Shown in pieces: positions 7,839 to 16,391 of a stretch of DNA of 64,000 bases. A program made the translations under genes and the position numbers. Under the pieces are notes generated by a model that was not told the DNA's origin, searched no databases, and was given only the letters and a program-made list of their open reading frames with translations. Position 1 is the first letter of the stretch. Each line of letters opens with the position of its first letter. Source of the stretch: Mucilaginibacter sp. KACC 22773 (GTDB lineage Bacteria; Bacteroidota; Bacteroidia; Sphingobacteriales; Sphingobacteriaceae); assembly GCF_028736215.1 (NCBI RefSeq), contig NZ_CP117883.1:3348001-3412000 (forward strand), written 5' to 3'.

Positions 7839-8881
7839 TGGAACAGTTAACCAATGATAAACTTTTCCGGTCAGTCCGGGAACTGATCGAAAAATCACGG
7901 AGTGAGATCGTCCGGAACGTGAATACGGTGATGGTCTTCACTTACTATCATATAGGGGAAATGATCGTCAAAGAAGAGCAGGCCGGTAATCAGCGGGCCG
8001 CTTATGCGGAAACCATCGTCAAAGACCTCAGCGAAGCGCTGACGCGTGAATACGGCAAAGGTTATTCGCATCGTAATCTGGACTATTTCAAAAAGTTCTA
8101 CTTGTTATACCAGGAACGAATTGCGCAATCACTGATTGCGCAATCTGATACCGCTGTGAATATTCCGCAATCACTGATTTCGTTTTCTGGCTTGTTCAAA
8201 ATAAGCTGGACACATTACATCCAGTTAATGAAGATTTCCGATCCCGGTGAGCGGGAATTTTATGAACAGCAATCGGTAACGAATAACTGGTCCGTCCGGG
8301 AATTGCAGCGCCAGTACAATTCCTCCCTGTTCGAGCGGCTGGCCTTAAGCCGCGATAAAAAAAGCGTACTGGATGGTGCGGAGGCAGGGCAAACAAGCCA
8401 GGAGCCGGTTCAGGCGTTGAAAAGCCCGTTCGTACTGGAGTTTTTGGGCTTAAAGGAGGACAGTGGTTATTCGGAGAATGACCTGGAAACTGCCATTATT
8501 AATAAACTGGAGCACTTTATGCTGGAATTGGGTAAAGGCTTTTTGTTCGAAGGACGTCAGCGGCGCATCACACTCGACGGCGACCATTTCTGGGTAGACC
8601 TGGTTTTCTACAACAGGTTATTAAAATGCTTTGTCCTCTTTGACCTGAAGATCGGTAAACTCACGCACCAGGACATCGGTCAAATGCAAATGTATGTCAA
8701 TTACTATGACCGTAAGATCAAACAGCCGGAAGAAAAGCCGACTTTAGGAATCATACTTTGTAAGGAGGATAACCGCGCCGTAGTCGAATTCACACTGCCG
8801 CTGGACAACGAGCAGATATTCAGCCGGGAATATAAACTCTACCTGCCAAGCAAAGAGGAACTCAAAAAACAAATCGAATAA
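7838..8881 (+). CDS. YhcG-type PDDEXK nuclease domain protein (DUF1016)
   Basis: The 347-residue protein has the DUF1016 N-terminal helical domain (about 10-185, with YYHIGEMIV and YGKGYSHRNL). A C-terminal PDDEXK nuclease fold follows (about 195-340), with GKGFLFEGRQRRI, DGDHFWVDLVFYNR, FDLKIGKLTHQDIGQMQMYVNYYD and ILCKE. The D-x13-17-DLK arrangement of the active site is intact. Stop and start overlap with the integrase (TAATG), so the two are translationally coupled. YhcG proteins are common beside integrases and restriction or toxin-antitoxin loci, with an unproven role. A species-type insertion of repeated IAQSLIAQS sequence lies at about 92-115. Confidence 0.92.
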   Translation: MEQLTNDKLFRSVRELIEKSRSEIVRNVNTVMVFTYYHIGEMIVKEEQAGNQRAAYAETIVKDLSEALTREYGKGYSHRNLDYFKKFYLLYQERIAQSLIAQSDTAVNIPQSLISFSGLFKISWTHYIQLMKISDPGEREFYEQQSVTNNWSVRELQRQYNSSLFERLALSRDKKSVLDGAEAGQTSQEPVQALKSPFVLEFLGLKEDSGYSENDLETAIINKLEHFMLELGKGFLFEGRQRRITLDGDHFWVDLVFYNRLLKCFVLFDLKIGKLTHQDIGQMQMYVNYYDRKIKQPEEKPTLGIILCKEDNRAVVEFTLPLDNEQIFSREYKLYLPSKEELKKQIE

Positions 8882-8882
8882 A

Positions 8883-9100
8883 ATGGAAACATCAAAGAAA
8901 GACACCGTCCTCATTGACTTAAATAATATCGGTGCTATTATTCACCGGGCGAGGCCGGATAAAGCAACAACGCAGGAACAACTGGCTGGGGCATAATCAA
9001 TAAAATTGAAACGGAGGCAGATAATGTGAAGATCTCTGTAATCAGAAAATTGATTGAGGCCGTGCTGGGTGGCCGAATGCAATTAACCGTTCAGGAGTGA
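8883..9100 (+). pseudogene. Broken XRE/HigA-type antitoxin gene
   Basis: The ATG at 8883 opens METSKKDTVL and runs to an XRE-like RPDKATTQEQLAGA, then hits TAA at 8994. In another frame the sequence resumes as NKIETEADNVKISVIRKLIE...GGRMQLTVQE with TGA at 9098. These are the start and end of a Bacteroidota XRE regulator. The recognition helix between LAGA and NKIE is missing and the frame is shifted, so an internal deletion has destroyed it. It lies 2 nt after the YhcG gene. Confidence 0.75.
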
Positions 9101-9116
9101 TCGTAATTAACCCATA

Positions 9117-9143
9117 TGAGGTGTCGCATTTTGCGACACCTCA
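9117..9143. terminator. Hairpin closing the integrase-YhcG operon
   Basis: A perfect 12-bp stem (9117-9128 with 9132-9143) closes a TTT loop. There is no clear T tract, so it could be a terminator for the integrase operon or a recombination or protein-binding hairpin. Confidence 0.6.
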
Positions 9144-9244
9144 ATTTGAAGCAAAAATCAAAATCGAAGAAAATTCAAGATATCACAATTCGTAATCTCT
9201 TATAAATACCTGAAATTGGCCCAAAAACGATAATATTTCTTCTG

Positions 9245-10114
9245 TTACAAGTTGTACGCCGTCTTCAGGAACATTTTTACGGATTGTGGCTCTCTGCACA
9301 GTAAAAGTTTCAGATCTAATGATGGAAAGTCGAACTCACCGCGTTTCAAGGCGTTACAAAATAACATTACACCCTTCAGAAATCTGTCCGGAACCCCCTG
9401 AGCCTGAACTTGGCGCAGGTAATCCTCTGAGGAGACGTCCTTATACGTCATATTTTTACCGGATAATTCGCTCATGATCGCCGCAACGTCCTGAAATGAA
9501 ATGGAAACGGGGCTGCTCAAATCGTATGTTTTATTCTCATGACCGGCGGAGGTTAACACGATAGCGCCTGCAGCGGCTAAATCCGGTCGGGTGGCGTAAG
9601 ACGAGCGGCCGTTCCCAGCCGGAAGGACGATCGAGCCGGTTTTTAACACCTCGCTTCCCATAAAAAGAGGAAGCAATTCTGTATATAAGCTATGCTTCAG
9701 GATAGTAAAGGTAATGCCGGTACTTTTGATCAGGGCATCAGTTTGCCAATGTGCGTCGCCAGTCAATAAAGAATCCATGTTATCTGATTTACGATGAGCG
9801 CTGGTATAAATTAAGTGTCCCACGCGGGCCTCGACTGCTGCATTGACCACATTCGTATGTTGTCCAAAGCGATCTTCCTTATCGTTGGAAGAAATGAAAT
9901 ACAATTTCTCGGTATTTTGAAAAGCAGATAATAAGGACCTATAGTCGTTATAATCACCCTGCAGAACCCGTATTCCCTTATCTTTCCAATCATCGGCCTT
10001 TTCAAATTGGCGCACCAGGATGGAGATATCATTTCCACTTACTTTCTTCAGCAATTCATCAACAACTAATTTGCCTAATTGCCCGGTTGCACCGGTTATC
10101 AATATTTTATTCAT
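9245..10114 (-). CDS. NmrA-like SDR family NAD(P)-binding oxidoreductase
   Basis: The 289-residue protein starts MNKILITGATGQLGKLVVDEL, the GxxGxxG dinucleotide motif of atypical SDRs, and continues with YFISSNDKEDR and LIYTSAHRKS, typical of the QOR2/NmrA group. It lacks the YxxxK pair of classical SDRs. Relatives reduce quinones or act as redox sensors with NADPH. It is divergent from the HxlR gene at 10227, a common pairing in which the HxlR protein responds to electrophiles and controls the reductase. Confidence 0.9.
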   Translation of the reverse strand: MNKILITGATGQLGKLVVDELLKKVSGNDISILVRQFEKADDWKDKGIRVLQGDYNDYRSLLSAFQNTEKLYFISSNDKEDRFGQHTNVVNAAVEARVGHLIYTSAHRKSDNMDSLLTGDAHWQTDALIKSTGITFTILKHSLYTELLPLFMGSEVLKTGSIVLPAGNGRSSYATRPDLAAAGAIVLTSAGHENKTYDLSSPVSISFQDVAAIMSELSGKNMTYKDVSSEDYLRQVQAQGVPDRFLKGVMLFCNALKRGEFDFPSLDLKLLLCREPQSVKMFLKTAYNL

Positions 10115-10226
10115 ATATACTATGTTCTATTACAGGGCACAAAATTACTTACCTTTAGTCTTTAATAATCCCTGGTTACCTCAACGTAAGCACTAACGTC
10201 GGGGTTAGCAGGCGCCCGCAAATGAA

Positions 10227-10598
10227 ATGGAAACACAAATAACAGAACGAGTAACTATACCTTCGCCGCAACAATGCACCGCCAGTTTGGCCGCCGTTAC
10301 CGATGCTCTGTATGTAATTGGGGGAAAATGGCGGCTACCGATTATCATCAGCCTTTCTGAGGGAAATAAAAGGTTTAACGAACTGCAAAGAACGGTTACT
10401 AATATATCGGCCAAAGTGCTGTCTAATGAGTTAAAGGGACTGGAAATCAATGGCTTTATCAAAAAAACAAATATTCCGGGGAACCCGGTGGTTGTAGAAT
10501 ACGGGCTGACAGGTTACAGCGATACGCTGTATGATGTATTGAAAGCGCTGAGCGAATGGGGAACGATGCACAGGAATAACATCCGAAAGACTTTCTAA
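10227..10598 (+). CDS. HxlR-family transcriptional regulator
   Basis: The 123-residue winged-helix protein carries the HxlR core ALYVIGGKWRLPIIISLSEGNKRFNELQR (about 29-57) and the wing region ISAKVLSNELKGLEINGFI. A cysteine at residue 13, preceding the core, occupies the place used for electrophile sensing in many HxlR proteins. It is divergently transcribed from the NmrA-like reductase across 112 nt, which should hold its operator. The regulated gene is probably the reductase. Confidence 0.92.
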   Translation: METQITERVTIPSPQQCTASLAAVTDALYVIGGKWRLPIIISLSEGNKRFNELQRTVTNISAKVLSNELKGLEINGFIKKTNIPGNPVVVEYGLTGYSDTLYDVLKALSEWGTMHRNNIRKTF

Positions 10599-10617
10599 TG
10601 GATACGCTTTTCAGCAA

Positions 10618-11517
10618 TCAATTGAGCAACCGGTAATCGTGCGGTGATTGTCCAACCTTCTGTTTAAAGAATCGTGTAAAGTGCTGCGGATATTTAAATC
10701 CAAGATCGTAGGCGATCTCGCTAATAGATTTGCCAGTGCCGGCCATCTGCTCTTTCGCTTTGTTAATCAGCTTCATTTGAATATATTCCTGGGCAGATTG
10801 CCCTGTTTCTTTCTTGATCAGGTCACCGAAATACTTGGCTGACAAATGAAGTTCTTGGGCACAATAAGCAACTGTTGGTAAACCAATATGACCAGGTTTT
10901 TCTGAAGTAAAGTAATCATCCAGCAGGGCTTCGAACCGTGTAAGGACATCTTTGTTCAGATGCTCGCGTGTAATAAATTGCCGGTCGTAAAACCTGTTGC
11001 AGTAATTGAGCAATAATTCAATGCTGCTCACAATTAATTTCCGGCTGTGTTTGTCAATTGGATGTGCCAACTCATAACTTATCTTGCCAAAGCATTCCAG
11101 CAATAACTCTTTTTCGCGGCCCGAGACGTGAAGCGATTCCCTGACATCATAGGAAAAATAATGATAATCATTAATTGTTCTGCCAAGCGAAGTTCCTCTG
11201 ATGAGGTCAGGGTGAAAAGCTAGTGCCCAGCCGTTGGGTTGTATAGTCATGCCCTGGTCTTCATCAAAGCCGGCGAGTTGCCCGGGCGCTATAAATACGA
11301 GCGATTCCCCCTGGTAGTCATAGTGGCTTCGCCCATAACGCAGGTCAGCGCATTTTTCTTCTTTTAAAAAAACAATGTAGAGCTCTGAGATGAATTTCGA
11401 GATAGTAATCGGCTTCGATTTGGACTGATCCAGCACCGTGACGAGCGGATGCAGAGTTTGGTGTCCCCGCTCCGTATTAAATTGTGTCACACTTTGAAGC
11501 TTTTCGGCTAATTCCAC
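10618..11517 (-). CDS. AraC-family transcriptional regulator
   Basis: The 299-residue protein has an N-terminal cupin-like sensor domain and a C-terminal double HTH (about 195-297) with YCAQELHLSAKYFGDLIKK and ISEIAYDLGFKYPQHFTRFFKQ. The start is a GTG (11515-11517); an in-frame upstream stop excludes a longer form. It is divergent from the MBL-fold gene at 11673. A decayed copy of its first 270 nt and of the shared promoter region lies at 18.6-19.0 kb, and the copy keeps the GTG. It probably regulates the downstream hydrolase cluster. Confidence 0.9.
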   Translation of the reverse strand: MELAEKLQSVTQFNTERGHQTLHPLVTVLDQSKSKPITISKFISELYIVFLKEEKCADLRYGRSHYDYQGESLVFIAPGQLAGFDEDQGMTIQPNGWALAFHPDLIRGTSLGRTINDYHYFSYDVRESLHVSGREKELLLECFGKISYELAHPIDKHSRKLIVSSIELLLNYCNRFYDRQFITREHLNKDVLTRFEALLDDYFTSEKPGHIGLPTVAYCAQELHLSAKYFGDLIKKETGQSAQEYIQMKLINKAKEQMAGTGKSISEIAYDLGFKYPQHFTRFFKQKVGQSPHDYRLLN

Positions 11518-11672
11518 AGCTTTGTGTTTTTTTATTTATTCAAAACTACAACAAGATTTTCAACACCTGTGTAACCGCCCTCAAAATCAGGAATAATGGT
11601 ATTTATTTCAGGAATATGTATAAGTACCGCGTTAAAAAATAGCCTCACCTTTGAATCATTAATTAAAATTCC

Positions 11673-12581
11673 ATGCAAATAAAACGTTTTGTACTGTCTG
11701 TATTAATACTCTTTGCCGTCACAAACTACGTCTTTGCACAGACGGTGACAGACACTGTACAGAAAAAAAAGAAGAAGTACCAGGCAAAAGCGCCGGAAAC
11801 CATACCCTTTGGTAAGGAGGCTTTTGCTGCCTCAAAGAACACAACGGTACGTTGGTTAGGCATGGCTGGTTTTCTGGTAAACAGCCGTGGTACAACCTTT
11901 ATGATAGATCCCTTGCTGGAAGGGTATGACATGCCATTATTAATGAAGTTTCCGATCTTGCCCAAAGACGTTCCGCATTTGGACGCAATTATGGCAACAC
12001 ATAGTGATAACGACCACTATAGTGTTGCAACTTTCAAAGATTTGTCGGCCGTTACAGGCGAATACCATTCTACCATCTACGTTGATTCCCTAATGAGAAA
12101 TGAGGGGCTTCATTCTTTTGGACATAAAATTGGAGGAACCTTTAAGTTTGGGAACACGGTATGTAAATTGATACCGGCAGACCATGCCTGGCAAAATTCG
12201 TATAAGGGAGCAAGCAACAGGCATTTCGAGCCTGGAGATGCCTGCGGTTTCTGGTTTGCTACTCCTGATGGTACCATCTACGCGACGGGAGATTCGCGCC
12301 CAATGGAAGAACAGCTGCACATGCCCGCCCCCGATGTTATTCTGTTAGATTATTCAGAAGACGCACAATGGCATCTTGGATTGGAGGGCTCGGCTAAATT
12401 GCTGAATGCGTATCCAAACGCAATTGTGTTATTGGGTCACTGGGGCTTCGTCGATGCGCCGGATTTTGCACCGTTCAACGGAGATCCCGCAAAGCTGATG
12501 AAACTCGTGGTCAATCCCGGGAGAATTAAAGTGCTAGCACCGGGTGAGCCATTTAAGCTCAAGTCCTTAAAAAAGAATTAG
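11673..12581 (+). CDS. Exported MBL-fold metallo-hydrolase (UlaG/RomA-like)
   Basis: The 302-residue protein has a signal peptide (about 1-22, FAVTNYVFAQ) and a lysine-rich linker. The metallo-beta-lactamase-like domain has THSDNDHYS (HxDxDH metal motif, about 110-115), DHAWQ near 170, TGDSR near 210 and LGHWGF near 254. The fold resembles UlaG/RomA-type lactonase or phosphodiesterase proteins, here periplasmic. It is first of a run of + strand genes under the divergent AraC regulator. Its first 110 nt were copied to 19.0-19.1 kb. Confidence 0.88.
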   Translation: MQIKRFVLSVLILFAVTNYVFAQTVTDTVQKKKKKYQAKAPETIPFGKEAFAASKNTTVRWLGMAGFLVNSRGTTFMIDPLLEGYDMPLLMKFPILPKDVPHLDAIMATHSDNDHYSVATFKDLSAVTGEYHSTIYVDSLMRNEGLHSFGHKIGGTFKFGNTVCKLIPADHAWQNSYKGASNRHFEPGDACGFWFATPDGTIYATGDSRPMEEQLHMPAPDVILLDYSEDAQWHLGLEGSAKLLNAYPNAIVLLGHWGFVDAPDFAPFNGDPAKLMKLVVNPGRIKVLAPGEPFKLKSLKKN

Positions 12582-12629
12582 AGAATCTCGAATATACCCC
12601 AATTTTTAATTGTAAACCATTTATCCGCT

Positions 12630-13640
12630 ATGCGATGCTTAATATTTGAAACAATTGCCACTGTAAGCCTGCTCACGTGCAGCATGATGGCTTTCGGCCA
12701 GGACAATAAAAGCCAACCAATTGCCATACGCGATGCCCCCAAGCTACCGGACTACATTGAAAAGCCTGCCGATGCTTCGGGCATATTTGCCATTTATGGC
12801 TCAAACGGGGTTCCGCCGGGTTCCGAAAAATGGGCTTTACATGAACAGACAAGTCATACTCCCGGTGACAAGATGGTAAGGAACGTCGTAATCCCGACGG
12901 TCACTGTATTTAGACCTGAGGAAGGAACTGCCAATGGAACAGCACTGGTTATTGCGCCAGGGGGCGCTTTTCACGTATTGATGATGGACAATGAAGGTTA
13001 TACGATGGCAAGATGGGCTACAAAATTAGGAATGACCGCTTTCGTACTTAAATACCGGGTACAGCATACCCCTGCAGATGATGCCGAATGGCAAAAATTC
13101 GCGGCGAAAACCTTCAGCGAATTGCCGAAGGTCAGCATGGGGGAAATTTATCCGCCAATGAGCCATCCCGGCGCTGAAGAGGCACGGTTATGGGGTGAGG
13201 AAGATGCCAGGCAGGCAATAAGATTTATACGTCAGCACGCTAAGGATTTTTCAATAGACCCTCATAAGATCGGCACTATGGGTTTTTCTGCCGGCGGGGG
13301 AATTTCGGTTAACGCTGGTTTACGGTCTGACAGCCTCAGCCGACCTGATTTTATTGGGGCTATTTATGCAGGTTACAGAATTGTAAGCCCTGTTCCCCAA
13401 AACGTGCCGCCATTGTTTATAGCGATTGCGAACGATGATAAAAGCGTAGCACCAATATCGTCGGCAAGGCTTTTCGAGGATTGGCATAAGTTGGGGCAAT
13501 CGGTCGAATTGCATATTTTCTCAAGCGGAAGCCATGGCTTTGGAACGAAACATCAAAATAAATTATCAGATCAATGGATGGATTTATTCAAGAATTGGCT
13601 TTCCTATCAGGGTTTTCTGTCCGGAGCTATCAACAAATAA
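12630..13640 (+). CDS. Exported alpha/beta hydrolase (esterase/BD-FAE-like)
   Basis: The 336-residue protein has a signal peptide (about 1-23, ending AFGQ). Its alpha/beta hydrolase domain shows the oxyanion segment LVIAPGGAFHVLMMD (about 110-124), the nucleophile elbow GFSAGGG (Ser about 218), Asp in IAIANDDKSV and catalytic His in SSGSHGFG (about 306). This matches the BD-FAE/axe-type acyl esterases that deacylate sugars in the periplasm. A short fragment around 13.50-13.54 kb also appears in the decayed duplication near 19.14 kb. Confidence 0.88.
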   Translation: MRCLIFETIATVSLLTCSMMAFGQDNKSQPIAIRDAPKLPDYIEKPADASGIFAIYGSNGVPPGSEKWALHEQTSHTPGDKMVRNVVIPTVTVFRPEEGTANGTALVIAPGGAFHVLMMDNEGYTMARWATKLGMTAFVLKYRVQHTPADDAEWQKFAAKTFSELPKVSMGEIYPPMSHPGAEEARLWGEEDARQAIRFIRQHAKDFSIDPHKIGTMGFSAGGGISVNAGLRSDSLSRPDFIGAIYAGYRIVSPVPQNVPPLFIAIANDDKSVAPISSARLFEDWHKLGQSVELHIFSSGSHGFGTKHQNKLSDQWMDLFKNWLSYQGFLSGAINK

Positions 13641-13671
13641 ATAATGCTTTTAAAACAGCAAGTCAACGACA

Positions 13672-14133
13672 ATGAAAAAACTGCTTTATTTGACCATTGT
13701 CCTCCTTATAACATTCGCCTGCGCGGATGCATTGAAAGCGAATGCGCAGACCATTACGAGCTCGACAAGCGATAATAAGGACCGGGAAAGACAAAAAAAT
13801 ATCGAAGCTGATAACATTTTAATAAACGTTTTTGAAACCGGGGATGTAAGTAAGCTCGATGCTGTGATCTCACCTGATTTTTATAATCACACTGGAAATC
13901 AAAGGGGTATCGATGCCTTGAAAATAAGTATCGGTCAGTTTCATGGCCGGATGAAAACCGTAAAAACAGAATTGATCAGGCAATTTGCCGATGACGAATA
14001 TGTCTCCGACTGGATACGTTATACCGGTTCCGATCCGGTAAATGTCATCGAGGGCATGGAGGTAACCAAGTATCTGAATGGAAAAGCAATTGAACATTGG
14101 TTCTTTCCGTACAACCTGAAGCTTGCAAATTAA
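13672..14133 (+). CDS. Exported SnoaL-like (ester cyclase/NTF2-fold) protein
   Basis: The 153-residue protein has a signal peptide ending near residue 25 (ALKANAQT), then an NTF2-like domain with NILINVFETGDVSKLDAVISPDFYNH and VIEGMEVTKYLNGKAIEHWFF, typical of SnoaL-like polyketide cyclase relatives. Many such small proteins have no proven activity. It follows the esterase by 31 nt and is probably co-transcribed. Confidence 0.82.
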   Translation: MKKLLYLTIVLLITFACADALKANAQTITSSTSDNKDRERQKNIEADNILINVFETGDVSKLDAVISPDFYNHTGNQRGIDALKISIGQFHGRMKTVKTELIRQFADDEYVSDWIRYTGSDPVNVIEGMEVTKYLNGKAIEHWFFPYNLKLAN

Positions 14134-14265
14134 ATCAACTACCAGCAATCATTTACGGCTGTTGGAAAATACTGATGCTCAGGCAGCGCCAAATAACGAT
14201 AAATAGAAAAGTGGCATCAACTGGTAATGCTAACGGTGAAAAACCCAAACGCTAAAATATAGCTT

Positions 14266-14691
14266 ATGAAAGAGTTATTGAAAGCTAACCAGCAAAGACT
14301 GACTGATTCCGCCTTATTGATCGCCCGCGTGGTGATCGCCGGCATGATGTTAAATCACGGCCTTCCGAAGGTACCTATGCTGCTGAACGGACCTGTAAAA
14401 TTTTTTACCGTGTTCGGCATGTCTCCATCGGTTTCACTGACGCTCACCCTGTTTGCCCAGGTGGTGTGCTCTGCGCTGGTTTTATTCGGCATCGTGACGA
14501 GGTTGGCGCTGGTACCCCTGATCGCTACCATGCTGGTGGCACTTGTCGTCATCCATCGCGGAGAACCGTTTGCCAGAATGGAGCCGGCATTGCATTTTTT
14601 GCTGGTGTATATCGTCCTTTTTTTGACAGGCCCCGGGAAATATGCTGTGGACCGGTTAATTCAAAGAGCAAATCATCCCGATCGGTCCTAA
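14266..14691 (+). CDS. DoxX-family membrane protein
   Basis: The 141-residue protein has four predicted transmembrane helices and the DoxX signature layout (ARVVIAGMMLNHGLPKVPML; LFAQVVCSALVLFGIVTRLALVPL). DoxX-like proteins are inner-membrane proteins linked to redox or thiol metabolism, and some act as quinone-reactive subunits. It immediately precedes the Pao-like molybdoenzyme genes, so it may serve their electron transfer, but this is only inferred from position. Confidence 0.88.
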   Translation: MKELLKANQQRLTDSALLIARVVIAGMMLNHGLPKVPMLLNGPVKFFTVFGMSPSVSLTLTLFAQVVCSALVLFGIVTRLALVPLIATMLVALVVIHRGEPFARMEPALHFLLVYIVLFLTGPGKYAVDRLIQRANHPDRS

Positions 14692-14756
14692 ACGCAATTT
14701 TAAAAATGTTTGCTTATTCATAAGTGCATTTATTTACCGCAAATCTGATAAAGATC

Positions 14757-15401
14757 ATGAAAGACTCCAATAAATTGAACATTACACGGCGGGAGATGAT
14801 CGTCGGGACGGCTGCGGTTCTGACCGTTACGCTGACATCCGGCACAATAGAAAAGGTTGCAGATGTTGCAGGAAAGCCAGAACCAACGTTGGTGCAGCAT
14901 GATGTCACATTCAGTGTAAACGGGAAGAGGGTTGAATTGATGCTGGATACCCGGGCAACGCTGCTGGACACATTACGGGAACATTTGAACCTGACGGGTA
15001 CAAAAAAAGGCTGTGACCATGGTCAATGTGGTGCATGTACTGTGCTGGTAAATGGTCTGCGCATTAATTCTTGCCTGTCCCTGGCGCTGCAGCACGAGGG
15101 AGATGACATTACTACTATAGAGGGGCTCGGGACGCCGGATAGATTACATCCTATGCAGGCCGCCTTTATCAAATATGACGGATATCAATGCGGTTATTGT
15201 ACACCGGGGCAAATTTGTTCGGCTGTGAGTGTATTGAAGGAGATTAAGGCGGGCATTCCAAGCCATGTCACCCTGGATTTGAATACTCAGCCGGTGATCA
15301 GTAACATGGAGTTTCGTGAAAGGATGAGCGGAAACATCTGCCGTTGCGGAGCCTACTCCAATATTGCCGAAGCGTTTGCAGAAGTTGCCGGCAACTCCTG
15401 A
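14757..15401 (+). CDS. paoA: Periplasmic aldehyde oxidoreductase, [2Fe-2S] subunit (PaoA/YagT-like)
   Basis: The ATG at 14757 gives 214 residues starting with a twin-arginine signal ([17 protein letters not shown]). The plant-type [2Fe-2S] domain has [21 protein letters not shown] (about 82-102), and the second cluster domain has [10 protein letters not shown] and CRCGAY. This is the iron-sulfur subunit of a xanthine-oxidase-family enzyme exported folded by Tat. A GTG 33 nt upstream is in frame but would bury the Tat motif. The FAD and molybdopterin subunits follow in the same operon. Confidence 0.92.
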   Translation: MKDSNKLNITRREMIVGTAAVLTVTLTSGTIEKVADVAGKPEPTLVQHDVTFSVNGKRVELMLDTRATLLDTLREHLNLTGTKKGCDHGQCGACTVLVNGLRINSCLSLALQHEGDDITTIEGLGTPDRLHPMQAAFIKYDGYQCGYCTPGQICSAVSVLKEIKAGIPSHVTLDLNTQPVISNMEFRERMSGNICRCGAYSNIAEAFAEVAGNS

Positions 15402-15439
15402 ACAGTTTATCAAAAATAAGCTTTAATCAAAAGGAAACT

Positions 15440-16390
15440 ATGAAAGCGTTCACCTATGAAAGAGTTCACACGCCTGCTGAAGCAGCGGCCGCAGCGGCCC
15501 GTGTGCCCGGTGCCAAGTTCATTGCCGGCGGAACCAATTTGCTTGATCTGATGAAATTACAGATCGAAACACCCATGCATCTCGTCGATATCGGAAAGCT
15601 GCCATTAGATCATATTGAACCCACTCCTGATGGCGGCATACGCATCGGCGCTATGGTTAGTAACACGAACCTTGCTGCCGATACAAATATCAGGCGTGAT
15701 TATGGGCTGTTATCCCGCGCACTGTTGGCTGGCGCGTCCGGACAACTGCGCAATAAAGCCACTACTGGCGGAAATTTGCTTCAGCGCACACGTTGCCCTT
15801 ATTTTTATGATACCAACCAGGCCTGCAATAAACGCACTCCCGGAAGTGGCTGTGCCGCGATCGGAGGTTTCAGCCGCTCGCTTGCCGTTATCGGTTCGAG
15901 TAACGCCTGCATTGCCACACATCCCAGCGATATGGCAGTAGCGATGATGGCGCTCGACGCCGTGGTCGAAACAATAAACGCCAAAGGAAAGGTCAGAAAA
16001 ATCCCACTCGCTGGGTTTTACCGTTTGCCAGGAAATACACCACATATTGAAACTACACTCTCCAAAAACGAATTGATCACTTCCGTAGTCCTTCCTGCAC
16101 CAATTGGAGGTAAACATGTTTATTATAAGGTTCGCGACCGTGCGTCTTATGCCTTTGCATTGGTTTCAGTAGGCATGATCCTGCAAAAAGACGGCACCGG
16201 GCGTGTAGCGCTGGGCGGAGTGGCGGCAAGACCCTGGCGAGACCAGGAGGCAGAAAAAGTGCTGCCGGACGGCGCAAAAGCGGTGACGGCCAAACTTTTG
16301 GCCGGCGCCAACCCGACAAAAGAAAATGAGTTTAAGCTGGCACTGGTAGAACGGACGCTGGCGGGTGTTTTAAAAGAAGGGAGGAACTAA
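15440..16390 (+). CDS. paoB: Periplasmic aldehyde oxidoreductase, FAD subunit (PaoB/YagS-like)
   Basis: The ATG at 15440 (preceded by AAGGAAAC) gives 316 residues. The FAD-binding motif [12 protein letters not shown] is at about 33-44. The segment RTRCPYFYD...[15 protein letters not shown] (about 115-145) supplies the cysteines that hold an extra [4Fe-4S] cluster in E. coli Pao[10 protein letters not shown] and the C-terminal CO-dehydrogenase-flavoprotein-type domain complete it. It lies between the Fe-S and Moco subunits and is exported as a complex with the Tat-carrying PaoA. Confidence 0.92.
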   Translation: MKAFTYERVHTPAEAAAAAARVPGAKFIAGGTNLLDLMKLQIETPMHLVDIGKLPLDHIEPTPDGGIRIGAMVSNTNLAADTNIRRDYGLLSRALLAGASGQLRNKATTGGNLLQRTRCPYFYDTNQACNKRTPGSGCAAIGGFSRSLAVIGSSNACIATHPSDMAVAMMALDAVVETINAKGKVRKIPLAGFYRLPGNTPHIETTLSKNELITSVVLPAPIGGKHVYYKVRDRASYAFALVSVGMILQKDGTGRVALGGVAARPWRDQEAEKVLPDGAKAVTAKLLAGANPTKENEFKLALVERTLAGVLKEGRN

Positions 16391-16391
16391 T

